A stretch of DNA of 64,000 nucleotides. Origin: Acorus gramineus (lineage: Eukaryota > Streptophyta > Magnoliopsida > Acorales > Acoraceae). Position 1 is the stretch's first letter. The number at the start of each line of letters is the position of its first letter. Under the pieces are notes generated by a model. That model saw only the letters and a program-made list of their open reading frames with translations. It did no database searches and was not told the origin of the DNA. The DNA is taken from contig CM060850.1 in the NCBI GenBank assembly GCA_030737835.1, forward strand, positions 20,971,615 to 21,035,614, read 5' to 3'. Shown piece by piece: positions 11,151-24,479 of the stretch. The translations under genes and the position numbers were made by a program.

Positions 11151-12039
11151 ATCTGGATTGTTTTCAGATATTTCTGGTCTACTTTTTGAATTTCTGTATG
11201 TTGGATTTTCTCTTCTGTCATGCTCCGAATAAGAGTCAAAGGGTGAACTTTGGTTGTTTCTTCCAATTGTTCAATTATGCATTTCAATATTATCAGATTC
11301 AGCTAGTGCTATTGCATACCAATCCTTCTCATCTATCTCTGCAAGTTCAAAGGCATCTAAAAACCGACTCTTCAACCCCAACCCGGTCCATACATAGTCC
11401 CCTCCATGTGCAGCCTCTGCAGTCCTGGAAGTGGGAATGATGTCCAATGTTAGAAATAATTAATTTACAATCTTGTACTTCAGAATATATTCATGTATCC
11501 ATACATGCATTTACCAAACCTTTTTGGATATATCATATGGTATAAACTATAGTTGTGCAGCTTGCTCATACACGACACCTTTCACATCTCTACGTAATAT
11601 GAAGATACTATGTAAAAATATAAACAATGTAATAAAACAAACTGTATCTAACATTTCTTTGTAATGTCACCAAAATCTTGTAAAGGAAACAAAGGTTTTT
11701 CAAAGCCTAGTGGAAGAGTTGATTTTATCTGTAGAAAATTCTCCTGATGCGGAAAGGCAATTAGCATGAGTTTAATACAACGGAATCCAAAAATGTCTAT
11801 CCATAAGCACAAGTTTTTTAGGTCAATGGATAATGACAGTCGCTGAGAGTAACATAGATATCTAAACATGTAGACATTCTGTATAGAGATCAACTAGTTC
11901 TCAAGATGATGTGAACCCTGCTGTCTATATCAGCATGAGGTTAATAAAAATAGGTCCACTCTTGAAGGGTTGGTCAACCAGTTCACAAGATTATGTAAAC
12001 CCCTCTGTCAGTATCAACAATGTCACTGATTTTACTCAC

Positions 12040-12098
12040 CTTCATAGCAGATGCAACTTCTCCAAAAAGCTTCTGCATCTGACCCCTCCCTAAAAAAC
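12040..12098 (-). CDS. Putative internal exon of a minus-strand gene
   Basis: On the minus strand the sequence has an acceptor (TTGCAG before 12098) and a good donor (GTGAGT after 12040). In one frame the 59-base exon reads FLGRGQMQKLFGEVASAMK, with no stop. Phase matches a 12-base micro-exon upstream at 12350-12361. I do not recognise the protein. Weak point: no complete set of exons could be assembled. Confidence 0.3.
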
Positions 12099-12349
12099 CT
12101 GCAACGATTAACAATATATTATCAATCAAAAGCATAAAATCCTTCCATGTATAGCTGAGCTAAGGTTAACCACTAAAAAAACTGGTATATATTAAGTGTT
12201 AGATATGAACGGTTTAGTGTTACTGACTTGCTGTCCAACCATCTTAAGGTAAAGAGACAACCAAGCACCAATTAATGCATGACGAGTGGCAATATTCTGT
12301 TGATCTATTTTACAGATTTAGGCTCAAGTGACAGTGGACGTTATTTCAC

Positions 12350-12361
12350 CTGCATCAATTT
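12350..12361 (-). CDS. Putative 12-base micro-exon
   Basis: On the minus strand TTATTTCCAG precedes AAATTGATGCAG, which is followed by GTGAAATAAC. Read in phase with the exon at 12040-12098 it would add about four residues (IDAG across the junction). The copy-1 counterpart has lost both splice signals. It is a guess from splice-signal pattern and phase only. Confidence 0.2.
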
Positions 12362-14485
12362 CTGGAAATAACAAAACAAGTAAGCGCAGAATGTTTATGG
12401 AAAAATGAAAACTTAAAAACGCCGTGATCTTTTAAAAAGAAATATATGAGAAGAAAAATGGAAATAAATTATTGTCATTTTCTAATTGTCATGTAGAGAG
12501 TGCTTCGCAGTGCGTGTGCACTGTGCATGTATAGTTCATCCTTGTTTCACAAAACACAGAAACTGGCATCATCAGTACAAGCTCAGGGAATTCAGTTTGC
12601 ATGCTATAAAATGTGATTACTCCCCCGCATAAGAGGTGGATGGGAAATTTTGTTGACATTGAAATTTGCTGTAAAAGAACCACTTTCTTTGAACACAAGG
12701 ACAATCATCAATGTGATTACTCCCCGGCATAAGTATGAACGAATCCTCAAATAATTCTGAATGATAATTGTCTAACAATGCAAAATGTTAAGCTATAATC
12801 CAACCAAAGCCAACGATGGAATGGATACTACTACGTAAAATTTTAGTTTTAAAAAATTAAGCCCTTTATCTAACTTCATACTATAATCCAACCAAATCCG
12901 CTTTCTCATAGCGTATACATGCACTTTGAGCACATGTGGAATCCGTATATATCACCATGCTGGGTCTTTACAAGCTCTATTTTAGGATGCCATGTCAGAT
13001 AATCAGCCTCAAATTCTATAGCAACTAAGGCAAAAATACCATACAGGTAAACATAACATCCATGTATGTTCATCTTCATAGTGTTTTCCCACAGTAAGAG
13101 AGTAAAACATTTTAAAAATTATCTAAGAAAAAATTTGCATATACATATTAGGTCAGGTCATAAAACAAAATGTCCCATTGCTTTAAGTTTGAGTGAAACC
13201 TCAAATGACACTGAAGGAGACTTATTTAACACGTCCCAATATAGTGCTATTAAAATCACTTCATGTATACTATTTCAAAGATTGATGAATAAATGTTATA
13301 TTAGGATTGTCCAAGTTAACATCCCTTAATTTGAATAAAACATCCGTTTATCACCAATAGCATGCATCGCCAATCTTAATAGGAATATTTACATACTTAA
13401 CACAGATATGGAAATGTTTATGTCAGTGTTTCTTAAATATACACCGAGTCACAAGCACTGTGCAAGCCAAATATGTGAACAATCTAATCATTCACGCAAG
13501 TCATGGACTCCATCGATAAGGCCATAAGAAAAAAAGACAAAATGGGTTCTCGTGAAATTATAGTTCACAAGAAAAGGACAAATATACATTGTTATGAGAC
13601 TCCTCCACTTGCAATTTGACTACAACAGTTTCATTTGTTGCCACCATAAATTATCCACAGTTTAAAACACCTTCACCTACCTTCATATGTAGACACTTAA
13701 TGAAGATATTTCATGCTGTAAGGCATAGATACATCTCCAATTAACGAACTTATTCAGAATAAATGCAATTTTTTATGAAAAAATTAAATCCCCTAGCATA
13801 TAACTTAGGCTAATCTATGCACTCCTATATGTACTGCTATATAACCACTAGAGTATCATACATCAAACAATCATTATATAATTTGGGAGAAGATAATATT
13901 AAAAATTAGTAATGTCTAATTTTTTCATGTTCTAAGAAGTCCTGCAATATATGAAGATCATGTATTACATTAGTACAATCAATACTTCTCATTCCAAGCT
14001 GTTATGGGATTTTAATTCAAATCATTCATTGAAATTTTAGCTACATCAGAGTGAAGCATATAAAAAGAAAAATCCGACATTGAGGGATCACAGATAAACA
14101 GTCAAAGAAGGATTGGTATCTATCGAATGCATGATTAATCCGGTTTAATTTTTTTGATGAAGTAAAAAAAAAAAAAAAAACCAAAGATGTAATGCAGACT
14201 ATATAGGAATTTCATTCTATATGACTTGTAGGAATTCCATTCTCCATTGCATACAATTGAATGGAAGCATAACTTCTACTTTCAAATTGCATTAAAAAAA
14301 TCAAAATGTGCCACATTAGTTATTTTAAGCAATGGGTAGAAGAAGCAATCTAAGCATATTATTCAAATTGGAAAAAATATGGATCTATATAGTAATTAGT
14401 AAAAATTAAAACCTTGTCATAAGCCATAAGGACCCATTGATTCATTAAACACTACCTAACAAAGGAAACTCAGAAACCAAATTAA

Positions 14486-14749
14486 CTAGATTAGACACCG
14501 TGCACCCAACCGCGCAAGAAATCCCAATCCAAACCAGTGAAAACCGTAGCCGTACCAAATCCGACACACATCAATCAATCGAACTACCAAACCGTTCAAG
14601 ATCAGGATCGACAGAGATTTAGAGGATCCCCGCCCGGAGATTCGGGAGGGAACCTCCTCTCCTTCCCAGTCTCGACGGGAGTTGTGTTTGAAGACGGAGC
14701 AGGAAGAAAAGATGGTTGGAGGGAGATGCCAAGGACCGGATGTTAACAA
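14486..14749 (-). other. GC-rich putative first exon and leader of a minus-strand gene
   Basis: This 260-base island is clearly more GC-rich than its surroundings and reads on the minus strand like a plant 5' leader, with CT-rich sequence and a possible donor (TTGTTAGGTAGTG) near 14455. An 87-residue open frame crosses it but matches nothing I know, so it may be untranslated. It lies just outside the duplicated segment, so only the copy-2 gene would keep this start. Confidence 0.3.
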
Positions 14750-14918
14750 AAGGGGTTTTTTTTTTTATGTATATATATACCCCTGCCAAGGACTGATGTG
14801 AATTATTATTTTTAGCATTATCCCTCAAAGGGGTTTATGCAAAGCTTAAAAACATATAATTTATGAGCGTTAATTATCCCTCAAAGAGGTTGTTTGTATC
14901 CCCCTACATTACCATAAC

Positions 14919-15241
14919 TGTTGTAAACTAAATAGAATATGAATACATAAGAGTATATAAACAAAGCACACAAGTATATAGAGAAGAGAAGTAGAGAGAG
15001 ATTTTTATTCTTCTTGTGTTGGTTATAGAATACAAGGCAATACCCTTCTATTTATAGGGTACCAAAGGTTGGGAGTTACAAGCTAAAAAGGTGAAGGGGT
15101 AGTTAGTTAAAGAGGTGAAGGGGTAGTTAGTCGGGTGATTAAGATAGGAGGGTTATGGAGTTAAAAGAGGGGGTTATAGGAGTTGAAGAGTGGGGGAGTT
15201 TATGGTTAGAGAAGCAGTGGTTATCCACCATATTCACAACA
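14919..15241 (-). repeat. Copia 3' LTR (left side of window)
   Basis: The LTR is 323 bp, with TG...CA tips. Directly inside it at 15242-15258 is CTCCCCCTTGGATGACC, which on the minus strand is a polypurine tract. It contains TATA-like and poly-A-signal-like AT motifs, but I do not assign them. Confidence 0.9.
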
Positions 15242-15493
15242 CTCCCCCTTGGATGACCACCACGCTAAGATAATTGCCTCATTAAAACCTTGCTTGGAAA
15301 ACCCAATGGGAAAAAACCAAAGCGAAGGAAAAAGAGTACAATGTAACTTAATTGTATAATGGTGTATGCGTTTGACACTGCCTCATTAAAACCTTGCTAG
15401 GAAAACCCAATGGGACAAAACCTAGGCGAAGGAAAAAGAGTACAGTTCGCAAAATGTCATTAAAAAATTTACTCCCCTCATAAGTACAAGATT

Positions 15494-17833
15494 TCAAGAA
15501 TTTTGGTCGCAAACTCTTCGCATCCCGATTTCATACACCAGCTTCTTGAATGTTGATGTCGACAAAGCTTTAGTAAACAAATCTGCAAGATTGTCCTTTG
15601 ACTGAATTTGTTGAACATCAATTTCATGTCTCTGCTGAAGCTTATGAGTGTAAAAGAATTTTGGAGAAATATGCTTCATTCTATCACCCTTGATATATAT
15701 CCCTTTGATTTGAGCAATGCATGCTGCATTGTCTTCATATATAGTTGTTGGAACATCTATAATGAGAGATAGTCTGCATGTAGTACGAATATGATGAACC
15801 AAAAACCTTATCCACACACATTCCTGGCTTGCTTCGTGGAGTGCAAGAATCTCAGAGTGGTTAGAAGACGTGGCGACCAAAGTCTGTTTCGTAGATCGCC
15901 AAGAGATTGTTGTGCCACCGCAAGTGAATACATAGCCTGTTTGTGAGCGAGCCTTGTGATGATCTGAAAGATATCCTGAATCAACATAACCCTTTAGTTG
16001 TGCACCATTATTGGAATCCTTTGCATAGAATAGACCCATGTCTGACGTTCCACGAAGATAACGAAAAATGTGCTTCACACCATTCCAATGCCTTCGAGTT
16101 GGTGCAGAGCTAAATCTGGTCAATAAATTAACTAAAAATGCAATGTCAGGTATAGTGCATTGGGCCAAATATAATAAGGCACCAATTGCAATAAGATATG
16201 GTACTTCAGGACTAAGAAGATTTTCAGTATCTTCTTTTGGACGAAAAGGGTCCTTCTTTGGGTCAAGTAACCTTACTACCATTGGAGTACTTAATTGATG
16301 ACATTTGTCCATATTAAAACGCTTCAGGATTTTTTTTCAACATATGTTGTTTAATGAACAAGTATCCCATTTGAACCTTACTCAATTTCCAAGCCGAGAC
16401 AGTATCTTGTTTTTCCAATATCTTTCATTTCAAACTCCTTTTTCAGATATTCGGAAGCCTTTTCGAGCTCTTCAAGAGTTCCAATTAGATTAATATCATC
16501 AACATATACTGCAATAATGGTAAATCCGAGTTCCGTTTTCTTAATAAATACACAGGGGCATATTGGATCATTGACATATCCTTCTTTTATTAAGTACTCA
16601 CTAAGACGGTTATACCACATTCGTCCAGATTGCTTTAATCCTACAAGGATCGTCTTAGCTTGATTGAGTACATGTTTCGTGGTTTTGCTTCAGGCAATTT
16701 TAGTCCTTCAGGAACTTTCATATAAATGTCAGTATCTAATTTTTCATATAAATATGCAGTAACCACATCCATTAGACGCATGTCAAGTCCTTCTGAGACT
16801 ACAAGACTAATTAAATACCGAAATGTGATTGTGTCCATCACAGGAGAATATGTCTCTTCAAAATCTATCCCAGGTCTCTGCAGGAAACCCTGTGCCACAA
16901 GACGAGCTTTGTATCTAACAATCTCGTTTCTTTCATTTCGTTTTCTCGCAAACACCCATTTACATCCTACTGGTTTAACACCTTCAGGGGTTAGGACTAC
17001 TGGTCCAAATACTTGGTGTTTTGCAAGTGAATCCAATTCTGTTTGAATAGCAGCTTTCCATTGTGGCCAACAATTTTTTTTTGTCTGCATTCAACCACTG
17101 AACGTGGTTCTAAATCATTATCTGAAATGATTTCTGTAGCTACTGTAAATGAGAATATATCATCAACAAGCACTTGCTTTCGATCCCACAATATTTGTGA
17201 ATTTGCATAATTTATGGAAATTTCTTCATTTCCATGTACTTGTTCTTCATGCACGGGCGTCACTTCAGGGACGTCAGTCTCTTCGGGGACTTGTGTCACT
17301 TCAAGGGCTTCTTTCTCTGTAGGAGTTATTATTGTGGGTCTTTCAAGTGTTTCATACTCTTCTAGAGAATTATTCTTCATTGTTTTTCTCTTTTGCGGAG
17401 CTGAATCTTTTGAGCCTATAGGTCTTCCACGCTTCAGGCGTGTTTTTGTTGATTCATTAGCCGGCATATTAACAGTTTTTCCTATTGGAACATTAATTCG
17501 AGCTGGAGTATTAGCAGCTGGAATATGTGATTTCATCACTTTTGCTGCATCATTGAATGCATCTGGCAATTGATGCGCAATTCTTTGAAGATGGGTGATT
17601 CTTTGCACTTCAGTTTCACATTGATTAGTGCGAGGATCAAGATGAGACAAAGATGGAGTTTTCCATGTAAGTTCACGTCGTTCTTCTGGCGACGGATTTT
17701 CTCCCCCTAACGACGGAAATATTGTCTCATCAAAATGACAATCCGCAAATCGAGCGGTAAAAACATCCCCTGTCAATGGTTCAAGATATCTTATAATAGA
17801 AGGAGAATCTACTTTGTATGATAAATATGTCAT
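15494..17833 (-). pseudogene. Copia integrase C-terminus, reverse transcriptase and RNase H, frame-broken
   Basis: Segments in order on the minus strand: 17833-16997 is the integrase tail and linker, with RYLEPLTGDVFTARFADCHF. 17090-16641 is the start of reverse transcriptase, with KPVGCKWVFARK and RYKARLVAQGF. 16620-16378 holds the catalytic YVDD box (AVYVDDINLIG). 16312-15494 is RNase H, with GYVDSGYL, EDNAACI and KDNLADLFTKAL. The frame is lost in a T-run near 17075, again near 16630 and near 16320-16375. Key motifs survive, so the element decayed recently on a plant time scale, but it cannot make a full polyprotein. The family is clear; the copia lineage is not assigned. Confidence 0.92.
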
Positions 17834-18501
17834 CGATGATCATTTATTTGCGATTTTACATTTCTCTTATATGCATATAAAATATAGAGATCTTAATATT
17901 ATTAGGTACCTTTTCCTCTTCAAGAGTTTGTGTAGTCACTTCTGGAACTCGTTTCTCTTCATGGACATTATACTCTTCTAGAGTTTTAGAGAAAGTGGAT
18001 CTATTGTTCATAATCTCTTCTGGAACATTATGTATAACTTCTTCTGGAGCATTATTAGAGCATGATTTTACATTTGATCTCCACTTCTGGGAAGCTGAAT
18101 TTTTTTTTTGAACCTATAGGTCTATCACGCATCTAGCGTGCATTAGGAATTTGATTTTCACGTTGAGCGGTACGTGAGTCTAGATAAGACAGAGTGGATG
18201 TATTCCACGATAAATCTCGTTGTTCTTTAGGAACAGATCGTACTTCAGGTACATTCTTCCTTCTCCCTAACGGCGGGAATATCATCTCATTAAAATGAAA
18301 ATCCACAAATCATGCGGTAAAAACTATCATCGAGCAAAAGAATCTTCTAGTTCTTTAGTATATGCCCAAATGAATAGTTCAATGCATCATCGTGTACCAT
18401 GGATATCCGAGACGGTCATGTCAAATCATAAAGATCATAGAACTTCTAGTTTATATGAGTAAATATGGATATTTATAATAACCCTTAGGAGAGAGCATAA
18501 A
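17834..18501 (-). pseudogene. Degraded copia integrase region
   Basis: The stretch continues the copia internal region between the RT-side frame and solo LTR A. It partly repeats the linker sequence seen at 17240-17700 (for example CTTCTGGA and CGTTCTTTAGG blocks), suggesting a local duplication in the integrase-RT linker. No frame stays open for long. Confidence 0.55.
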
Positions 18502-19041
18502 TGTCACGCCCCAGGGCGGCCGTCCCCGGGACGCGGCAAGTGTATATATGATATCAGTGACAGGAAACCAATAATAAACCACAAACAACAACTACAAATG
18601 ACAACACAGATAAAAGCAGGGCTGACATAATATATACACCAAGTGCGGAAGCTAAAAGACTGAGTCTGTAGTCAAAACATACTACAGACTCGATACATAA
18701 TCATAAGTCCTGTGAGAGCCAACATGTCCATATACATACACAAATAAAATCCATACATAAACCAGCTAGGTGCCCAAGCACAGAATATATACATACAACT
18801 GAAAGAAGGGTGCTGATGGCCTCAAAACTCGTGGGACGCGGCGCTACCCTCTGCCGGTGTAGTCGCTCGGGAAGCTCCTCCCTCAGAGATCACTGAAAAG
18901 ACAATATGCGAGGGGTGAGCCACACGCTCAGTGAATAGCACAACCCATGCATACAGTTCATATTAACCACATTTAAGCAAGGCATAAGCCACAAGTGGCA
19001 TAATATCACAATCCGGGGGTTCGTTCATCGCCGAACCCCAT

Positions 19042-19072
<31 letters not shown>

Positions 19073-21563
19073 ACAGGTGACCTAGGATGTTGGGACTTAG
19101 CGGGTTGATAATCATCCATACATAATCCTGTGGGTCGTCGCATCGCCGGCCCACCATACCCTCACCCTCACCTCTCAACAGGTGACCTAGGCTCTTGGGA
19201 CTGACTAGGCTGTTGGTTACCTTTGGTCCACCGATAGTCTCTCCCCACTCCGTAGGTTGTTTGGCGACTCCCATGTTCAGCACAGTCCTTCACCAAATCA
19301 GGAGGCGCCTACTAATGGGAGCCCCTGCATGGGACAACCTGTCTAACGCTGAGGTAGTCTCTAACAGGATCCGACGAAGGGAACAGAACAGCCTATCCAT
19401 CGCATATGATCCACTCGGATCCGCTGACAGCACATCTCTACAACTCTAATGTCTTGAATTCCTCAGAATTCCACCAGCGCGCATAACAAGGATGCGGGGA
19501 AATAAATACGACATAAAGGGAAAAAGAGACCTTGGGAGGGTAACCTGAGGTCCCGATGTAGGACATCCGACAACCAAACGAGGAACACGGAGTACCCTAA
19601 CCCGGGTCTCAATGTTAACCTCGCAAGGCCCCCCTTATATTCCCTAAGCATGCTATCTATTATTACAGTTCGCATTTAATTAAATAAACCAAACTAATAG
19701 GACGCATGCACAGGTCGGGCTTTCCTAGCATGATAGCGAGGTGGCAGGATGCACGGCTCATGCACAATCCTAAGGGTGCAAGTCCCTATCACACAATCTA
19801 GGGTGGCATGCAATTCTACACACACATCATGCTTACATAGATTATAATTGCAATAATTAATACAAACTATACGCCCCAGGGGAGATCGGTACACGCCCAA
19901 AGCATGTAACGCCTCCCAAACTGGGTTGGGTTGTCCCACTCACCGGAATTCGGGTCGACGCGCGACCGTCCGTCGAGATCTGCAAGACAGGGTATTATTG
20001 GGTAAGTATAAATCCACAAATATCATTAAATACACAATTAAATACCCCAAAACCCCAAAACAAACACCCAACACCCCGACAACCACCCGCACGGCCACCC
20101 GACCGCCCGGGTGCACCGCCGCGCTTCAGTCCGCGCACCCCGCGCACCGCCGGCCCCTGCCCGCCGCCTGGACACGCCGCCGCACCACCCCGGGGGCTCC
20201 GCGCGTCCACTGCGCCCAGCCGCAGTAGCCCGCGCGCCCCGAACACCTCGCGCCGCCCCGCGAGCACTCCGCACGGCCCCCGCGCGCAGCACCTCGTCTC
20301 GCACGCCCCCGCGCGCACCTCCGCCGCCTCGCCGCGCCTCGCGAGCACTGCCCTGCTCGACCAGCACCTCGCGCACACCTCGCCTGCCCCACCGCGCCTC
20401 GCGCACAGCACCACCCCTGTTCGCACGCCTCGCATCCGCGCGACCAGCTCCTCGCGCATAGACCCGCGCGACCAGCTCCTCGCGCGCAGCTCGCCATCAG
20501 CCCCTCGCGCACAGTTGCACGAACAAACCCGCGCACAGCCGCCCGATCAGCTCCCCGCACCAGACCCGCGCGCACTCGCGCCCAGAAGACCCAGCACGCA
20601 TGCCGCGCGCATCGCCACGCTCGCCTTGCACGCTCGCGCACAGCACGCCTTGCACGCCTTGCACGCACGCGCACAGCACGCCTTGCACGCACGCGCACGC
20701 TGGCCCCCAGCTCTCCCCGCGCGCACGCCCGCGCGCGAGCACGCGCGCACACCAGTGCGTGCCCAGCCTGCTGCGCCACCAGCGTTGCTACCGCTGCTGC
20801 CTGCTGCCGCCTGCTGCCCGAACAGCAGCTCCCAGACTGCCGAGCACCTCCACCGCCCCTCCCATGACCGCCGACCACCCTCCGACGACCCCCACTGCCG
20901 CCGACCACGTCCCAAACACAAAACCCCCCCCTAGCAATCATCTAAACAAGAAAAAAGAGGGAAAGAAGCTTACCAAGGGGGAGGAAGAGGTGACCGGGTG
21001 CTCTCCGTGCACCGAAACCCTTCTCAACGGCCCTCTCACGCCCCGATCTATCTCGGCCTTCGAAACGGGTCAAATCAGAGGACAAAGAGGGGAGGTCGGG
21101 GAGGCTAGGATCGCCGGGAATGGGATTTGAAGACACCGGTGTGTAGATCGGGACCCGATCTACACTTCCCGTGCTTTAGGTTTTTAGGTTTGAGGGGTCT
21201 AGGGGGCTTGAAAGTGAGAAAAAGAGAGAGGGGAGAGAGAAAATGCAAGTCGTAGGGATGATGAATAGTAACTCGGGATTTAGCTCTCACTTATATATAG
21301 CGTGCGACTTAAAAACCCGGATACGCCCTGGAATTGCGAAATTTTTGTAAACGATGCCGGAATTCGATGAAATTTTCATGAGTGGCTTAAAATGGCACCA
21401 GGACACATAATACGCAGTTAGATTTTCAATCGGAGTCCTCTAGCTCAGACGATAGCTAACAGTCTGAAATTATGCGGTTCCGATCGAAAAACACAAAAAT
21501 TTTAAAACTGCTAAAAATGCTCCAATGGATGCCAATAGGCCAAAAAGTGACACATATATAACA
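18502..21563. mobile_element. Solo LTR A (TGTCACGCC family, Ty3/gypsy-like)
   Basis: It starts TGTCACGCCCCAGGG and ends GTGACACATATATAACA, as do the copies at 27822 and 31555, to which it is similar throughout. No internal retrotransposon genes accompany any of the copies, so they are best read as solo LTRs about 3-3.6 kb long. Long LTRs with this start are known from Tekay/Del-type chromoviruses; this assignment is inference. Bases 20080-20930 are extremely GC-rich and give long Pro/Ala/Arg open frames on both strands that I do not treat as genes. No clear target duplication was found for this copy. Confidence 0.75.
19036..19190. repeat. CCCTCA-repeat blocks in solo LTR A
   Basis: A run of CCCTCA hexamers is followed by CAACAGGTGACCTAGG and then a second shorter copy of the same block. 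Equivalent blocks occur at about 28390-28580 in LTR B and 32110-32240 in LTR C, each followed by TGGGACT, so the repeat belongs to the LTR family. Confidence 0.75.
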
Positions 21564-22721
21564 GTATGCTTCTGGCATGAGACATTATTAATGCATAAAT
21601 ACTCCATAATTTTAAAATGGCATATGTTGAGATAGGTATCTTCAGTAGACTTCTTCTGGATCTACATGAATACAATGCATCGTTGATACAAAATTTTGTA
21701 TCTCTTGATAACATGATATTTGTCCTTCTGGAGCCTTCGACCAAGTTTATAATACCAAAAATAATATTATCATTTGCATTAATTAATGTTAAACTAAAAA
21801 AAAAGATAAATATGAAAGTGCATTTCATATAATAAAAATAAATAAAGACGTAAATATAAAATTGACAAATATCTAATCATATATCAAGTACATGACCAAT
21901 AAAGAGTTTAAGCGTACTTCAGGTATGCAACCAATTTAAAGATTTAGACGTACTTCAGGTACGTGACCAAAATTATGTTATGAAATACCAAATAGATGAC
22001 AATAATTTTCCTTTGCTTTAGGGGTTTGTTATGCAACTTTTGCCTTGCTTTAGTTTAATAGCAAATCACTTCTAGTGATTTGAGATATTTTACAAACTTT
22101 ATGATTGTTGTGCTTTCTCAACTATATAAATCATGATCTCATCATTCATGACCACAACTTCCATGGCGAACATAAAATAAAATGCATTTACTTCGGGTAA
22201 TGATGTTATGCCATTGAGTTGAGTTACATGATATTTTAAAAAAAATCGTTGTTCGGCAACGAGAATATATAAAATTAATGCTCTCAATATTGCTACAAGT
22301 GGAGCATATTTGAGGCATAATGGCCGGTGGACCTTTGTCAATGAGGTATTAATCTTAAATTCCTCTTCATTATGATGATGATGGTGATATCTAATCATAA
22401 TTTATATGTTCCTGCTGGGATACATGGATTTTTTTTTATTATTATTTGGTCCTTCAATGGCTCGAAAAATATATCATATAACTTTTGTTTGGTCCTACAG
22501 GGACACGAACAATCATGATTTTTGTATAGTCCTTCAGGGATAGAACAAAATAAAATTTTACATGATCCTTCAAAGATTCATATAATCATAATTTTTGTAC
22601 AGTCCTTCAGGGATAAAATAAAATAAAATTTGTATGATCCTTCATGGATACAATATAATCATAGTCCTTTAGGGACATTTTTAATCATATCTTTTACATG
22701 ATTCTTTAGGGATTCATGTAA
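21564..22721 (-). pseudogene. Copia protease/pre-integrase region with short repeats
   Basis: The minus strand near 21640-21760 reads SRDTKFCINDALYSCRSRR and LLKI, which fits the conserved pre-integrase segment of copia polyproteins (ALYxxxSRRNLL). Bases 22430-22720 contain a short tandem repeat built on GTCCTTCAGGGATA, about 60 bp spacing. The same motif resumes at 26868 on the far side of the Mutator-like element, proving that the two sides were once joined. Confidence 0.7.
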
Positions 22722-23844
22722 GGGTGCGTCTAACCCCACCAGCCATTTTGCTCTCCCCCCCAACCACCCAAATAATAAAGCATAACATGTGTTTTCTCTT
22801 TTTTATCATTAACCCCACCAATCAACCCCTCCCCACCAACTCAAAAATGTGTGAATGCCATCCCCACCAACTGAATCCAAATAAAACCCCCAAACACATG
22901 CCCTCTCTCTCCCCGCCCATTTATCTACCGTCGACCGCAACGTCCGCCATCGACATCGCCGGCCGGGCAGTGTACTTCCTCCGGTGACACCCCGAAGACC
23001 TTCCAACAGATCCTCATTGATTCTCACGAGTGCAAATAGATGCTCTAACTTGAAAGAATCACTTTGGTGAGTATCCATTCTTCATTGTTTGATTTTTTTT
23101 AAAATTTGTTTGTGTTTTCTTGTGGATATGGTGGCATGGGTGGTGATTGTTGAGATTTTTGTCGCAATGGTCATGTTTGTATTTTTAGGGTTTAGGGTTA
23201 TGGTAGTAGTGATGGTGTTAGAGGTGGTTCTATTTGTATGTCATTGTGTAGGACATTTATACGTGATTGGTGGTGATTATGATAGTGTTGATGGCCATGG
23301 ATATGTGTGGTTTTATAGTTTGTTTGAGTGATATGCCATATGTGTGGTTTGGATGATATGCCATGTATTGGTTGGGATGGTTGTGGTTTGGTGGTTTGCG
23401 GTAGTATTGGATGGTGATGTTCGATGGGATAGTGGTCATGGTGTTGTAGGTGGCATTTATAGGGGTATTGGTGGTGTTTGGTCATAGTTTTATTCATTAA
23501 ACATGTGTCATTGTGCCTTTACATACCATTCATGTTAATTTGTTTATCAATGAAATATTCACACAGGTATTGAAATGATAGAGCTATGATCAACCGTTGA
23601 TTTGTAGAACCACCACAAGTGCTTTGAAGTATGAATAAAGAGGTTAGTCTTTATGCTTCTGTAGATATATTCTTCATAGACTCATAATTCAAAAAAATAA
23701 TGACATGTTTATTGTGTTTTCAGAAGTTTCTAATACCATTTGTTGAAGATGCGAGGAGTCCACCCCCAACACGATGGAGGCCATGTCCAATGATGCGATC
23801 ACCAACATTGACACCACCGAGCATTTCTCCACACCCTTGGTAAT

Positions 23845-24234
23845 GTGAAGAGGACTCTGCGTTGTCAATCTTCAGTGGCCGATAGAGAGCATTGGATGTC
23901 TATGCCTGACATGGGATTTGTGATCGCCTCCTGTTACAAAATTGTGGTTGTACATATTTCAAAACATCAATGTCTGACATTCTTCACACTACGAGATCCT
24001 CCACCTCCAATTAGTGCCCACCGAATCCTACCAATTGGTTATGTAAATGGATGTCACCTCATTGGTTTGGATTTCACACCAGATGCTCCGTTGCCTCCTG
24101 CGGCAAGATCATGGGATCGGTTTCGTCTTGACGTGGCAAGTGCATGGATAACGCCATATAGTGAAAGAATTGATCGATTCAAAGCTCTAGCAGGGACTGA
24201 CATAGCAATGGCCGATGTTGTTGATATTGACTAG
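23845..24234 (+). pseudogene. OTU-like cysteine protease, C-terminal part
   Basis: The 130-residue frame reads HWMSMPDMGFVIASCYK, then LTFFTLRDPPPP, HRILPIGYVNGCHLIGL and PPAARSWDRFRLD. This pattern is typical of the end of the OTU-like protease domain found in plant transposon-associated proteins, where the His in the NGxHF/L segment belongs to the active site. The catalytic Cys/Asp half is not visible upstream in an open frame, so this is a partial or spliced remnant. The ATG at 23845 is simply the first in the frame. It sits in the Mutator-like element. Confidence 0.55.
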
Positions 24235-24479
24235 GCTGGCCTACCATTTTGTATAGACAGTGTAAAGTCACATAGTGTGACTCATTTTGTATACACAGTG
24301 TAAAGTCACATAGTGTGACTCATTTTGTATAGAAGCCCTAATGTCATATAATGTGACTGATTTTGTAAAGTGTAAATGAATCTGAATGTTCTGGGTTTGT
24401 GGTATATAATTCACTTATGTGCAACTGGATATGTTTAGATTCATGTTAGAAATGGGTTGATTCTTGGGGGCAAAAATTT

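Larger units (their letters stand above)
10032..14125. repeat. Tandem segmental duplication, copy 2
   Basis: This is the more compact partner of 2085-9820. It lacks the LTR remnant, the 1.3-kb element and the hAT insertion, so it shows the pre-insertion arrangement of all three sites. It carries the second small coiled-coil gene and the better preserved version of the putative minus-strand exons. Confidence 0.8.

Noticed and set aside
19036-19075. Telomere-like CCCTCA repeat
   Set aside because: Not the plant telomere unit CCCTAAA; it is short and belongs to the LTR family, recurring in all three copies.
20000-21130. Long Pro/Ala/Arg-rich open frames on both strands in solo LTR A
   Set aside because: They arise from an extreme GC-repeat tract, overlap in all frames, have no domain, and recur with different frames in LTRs B and C.
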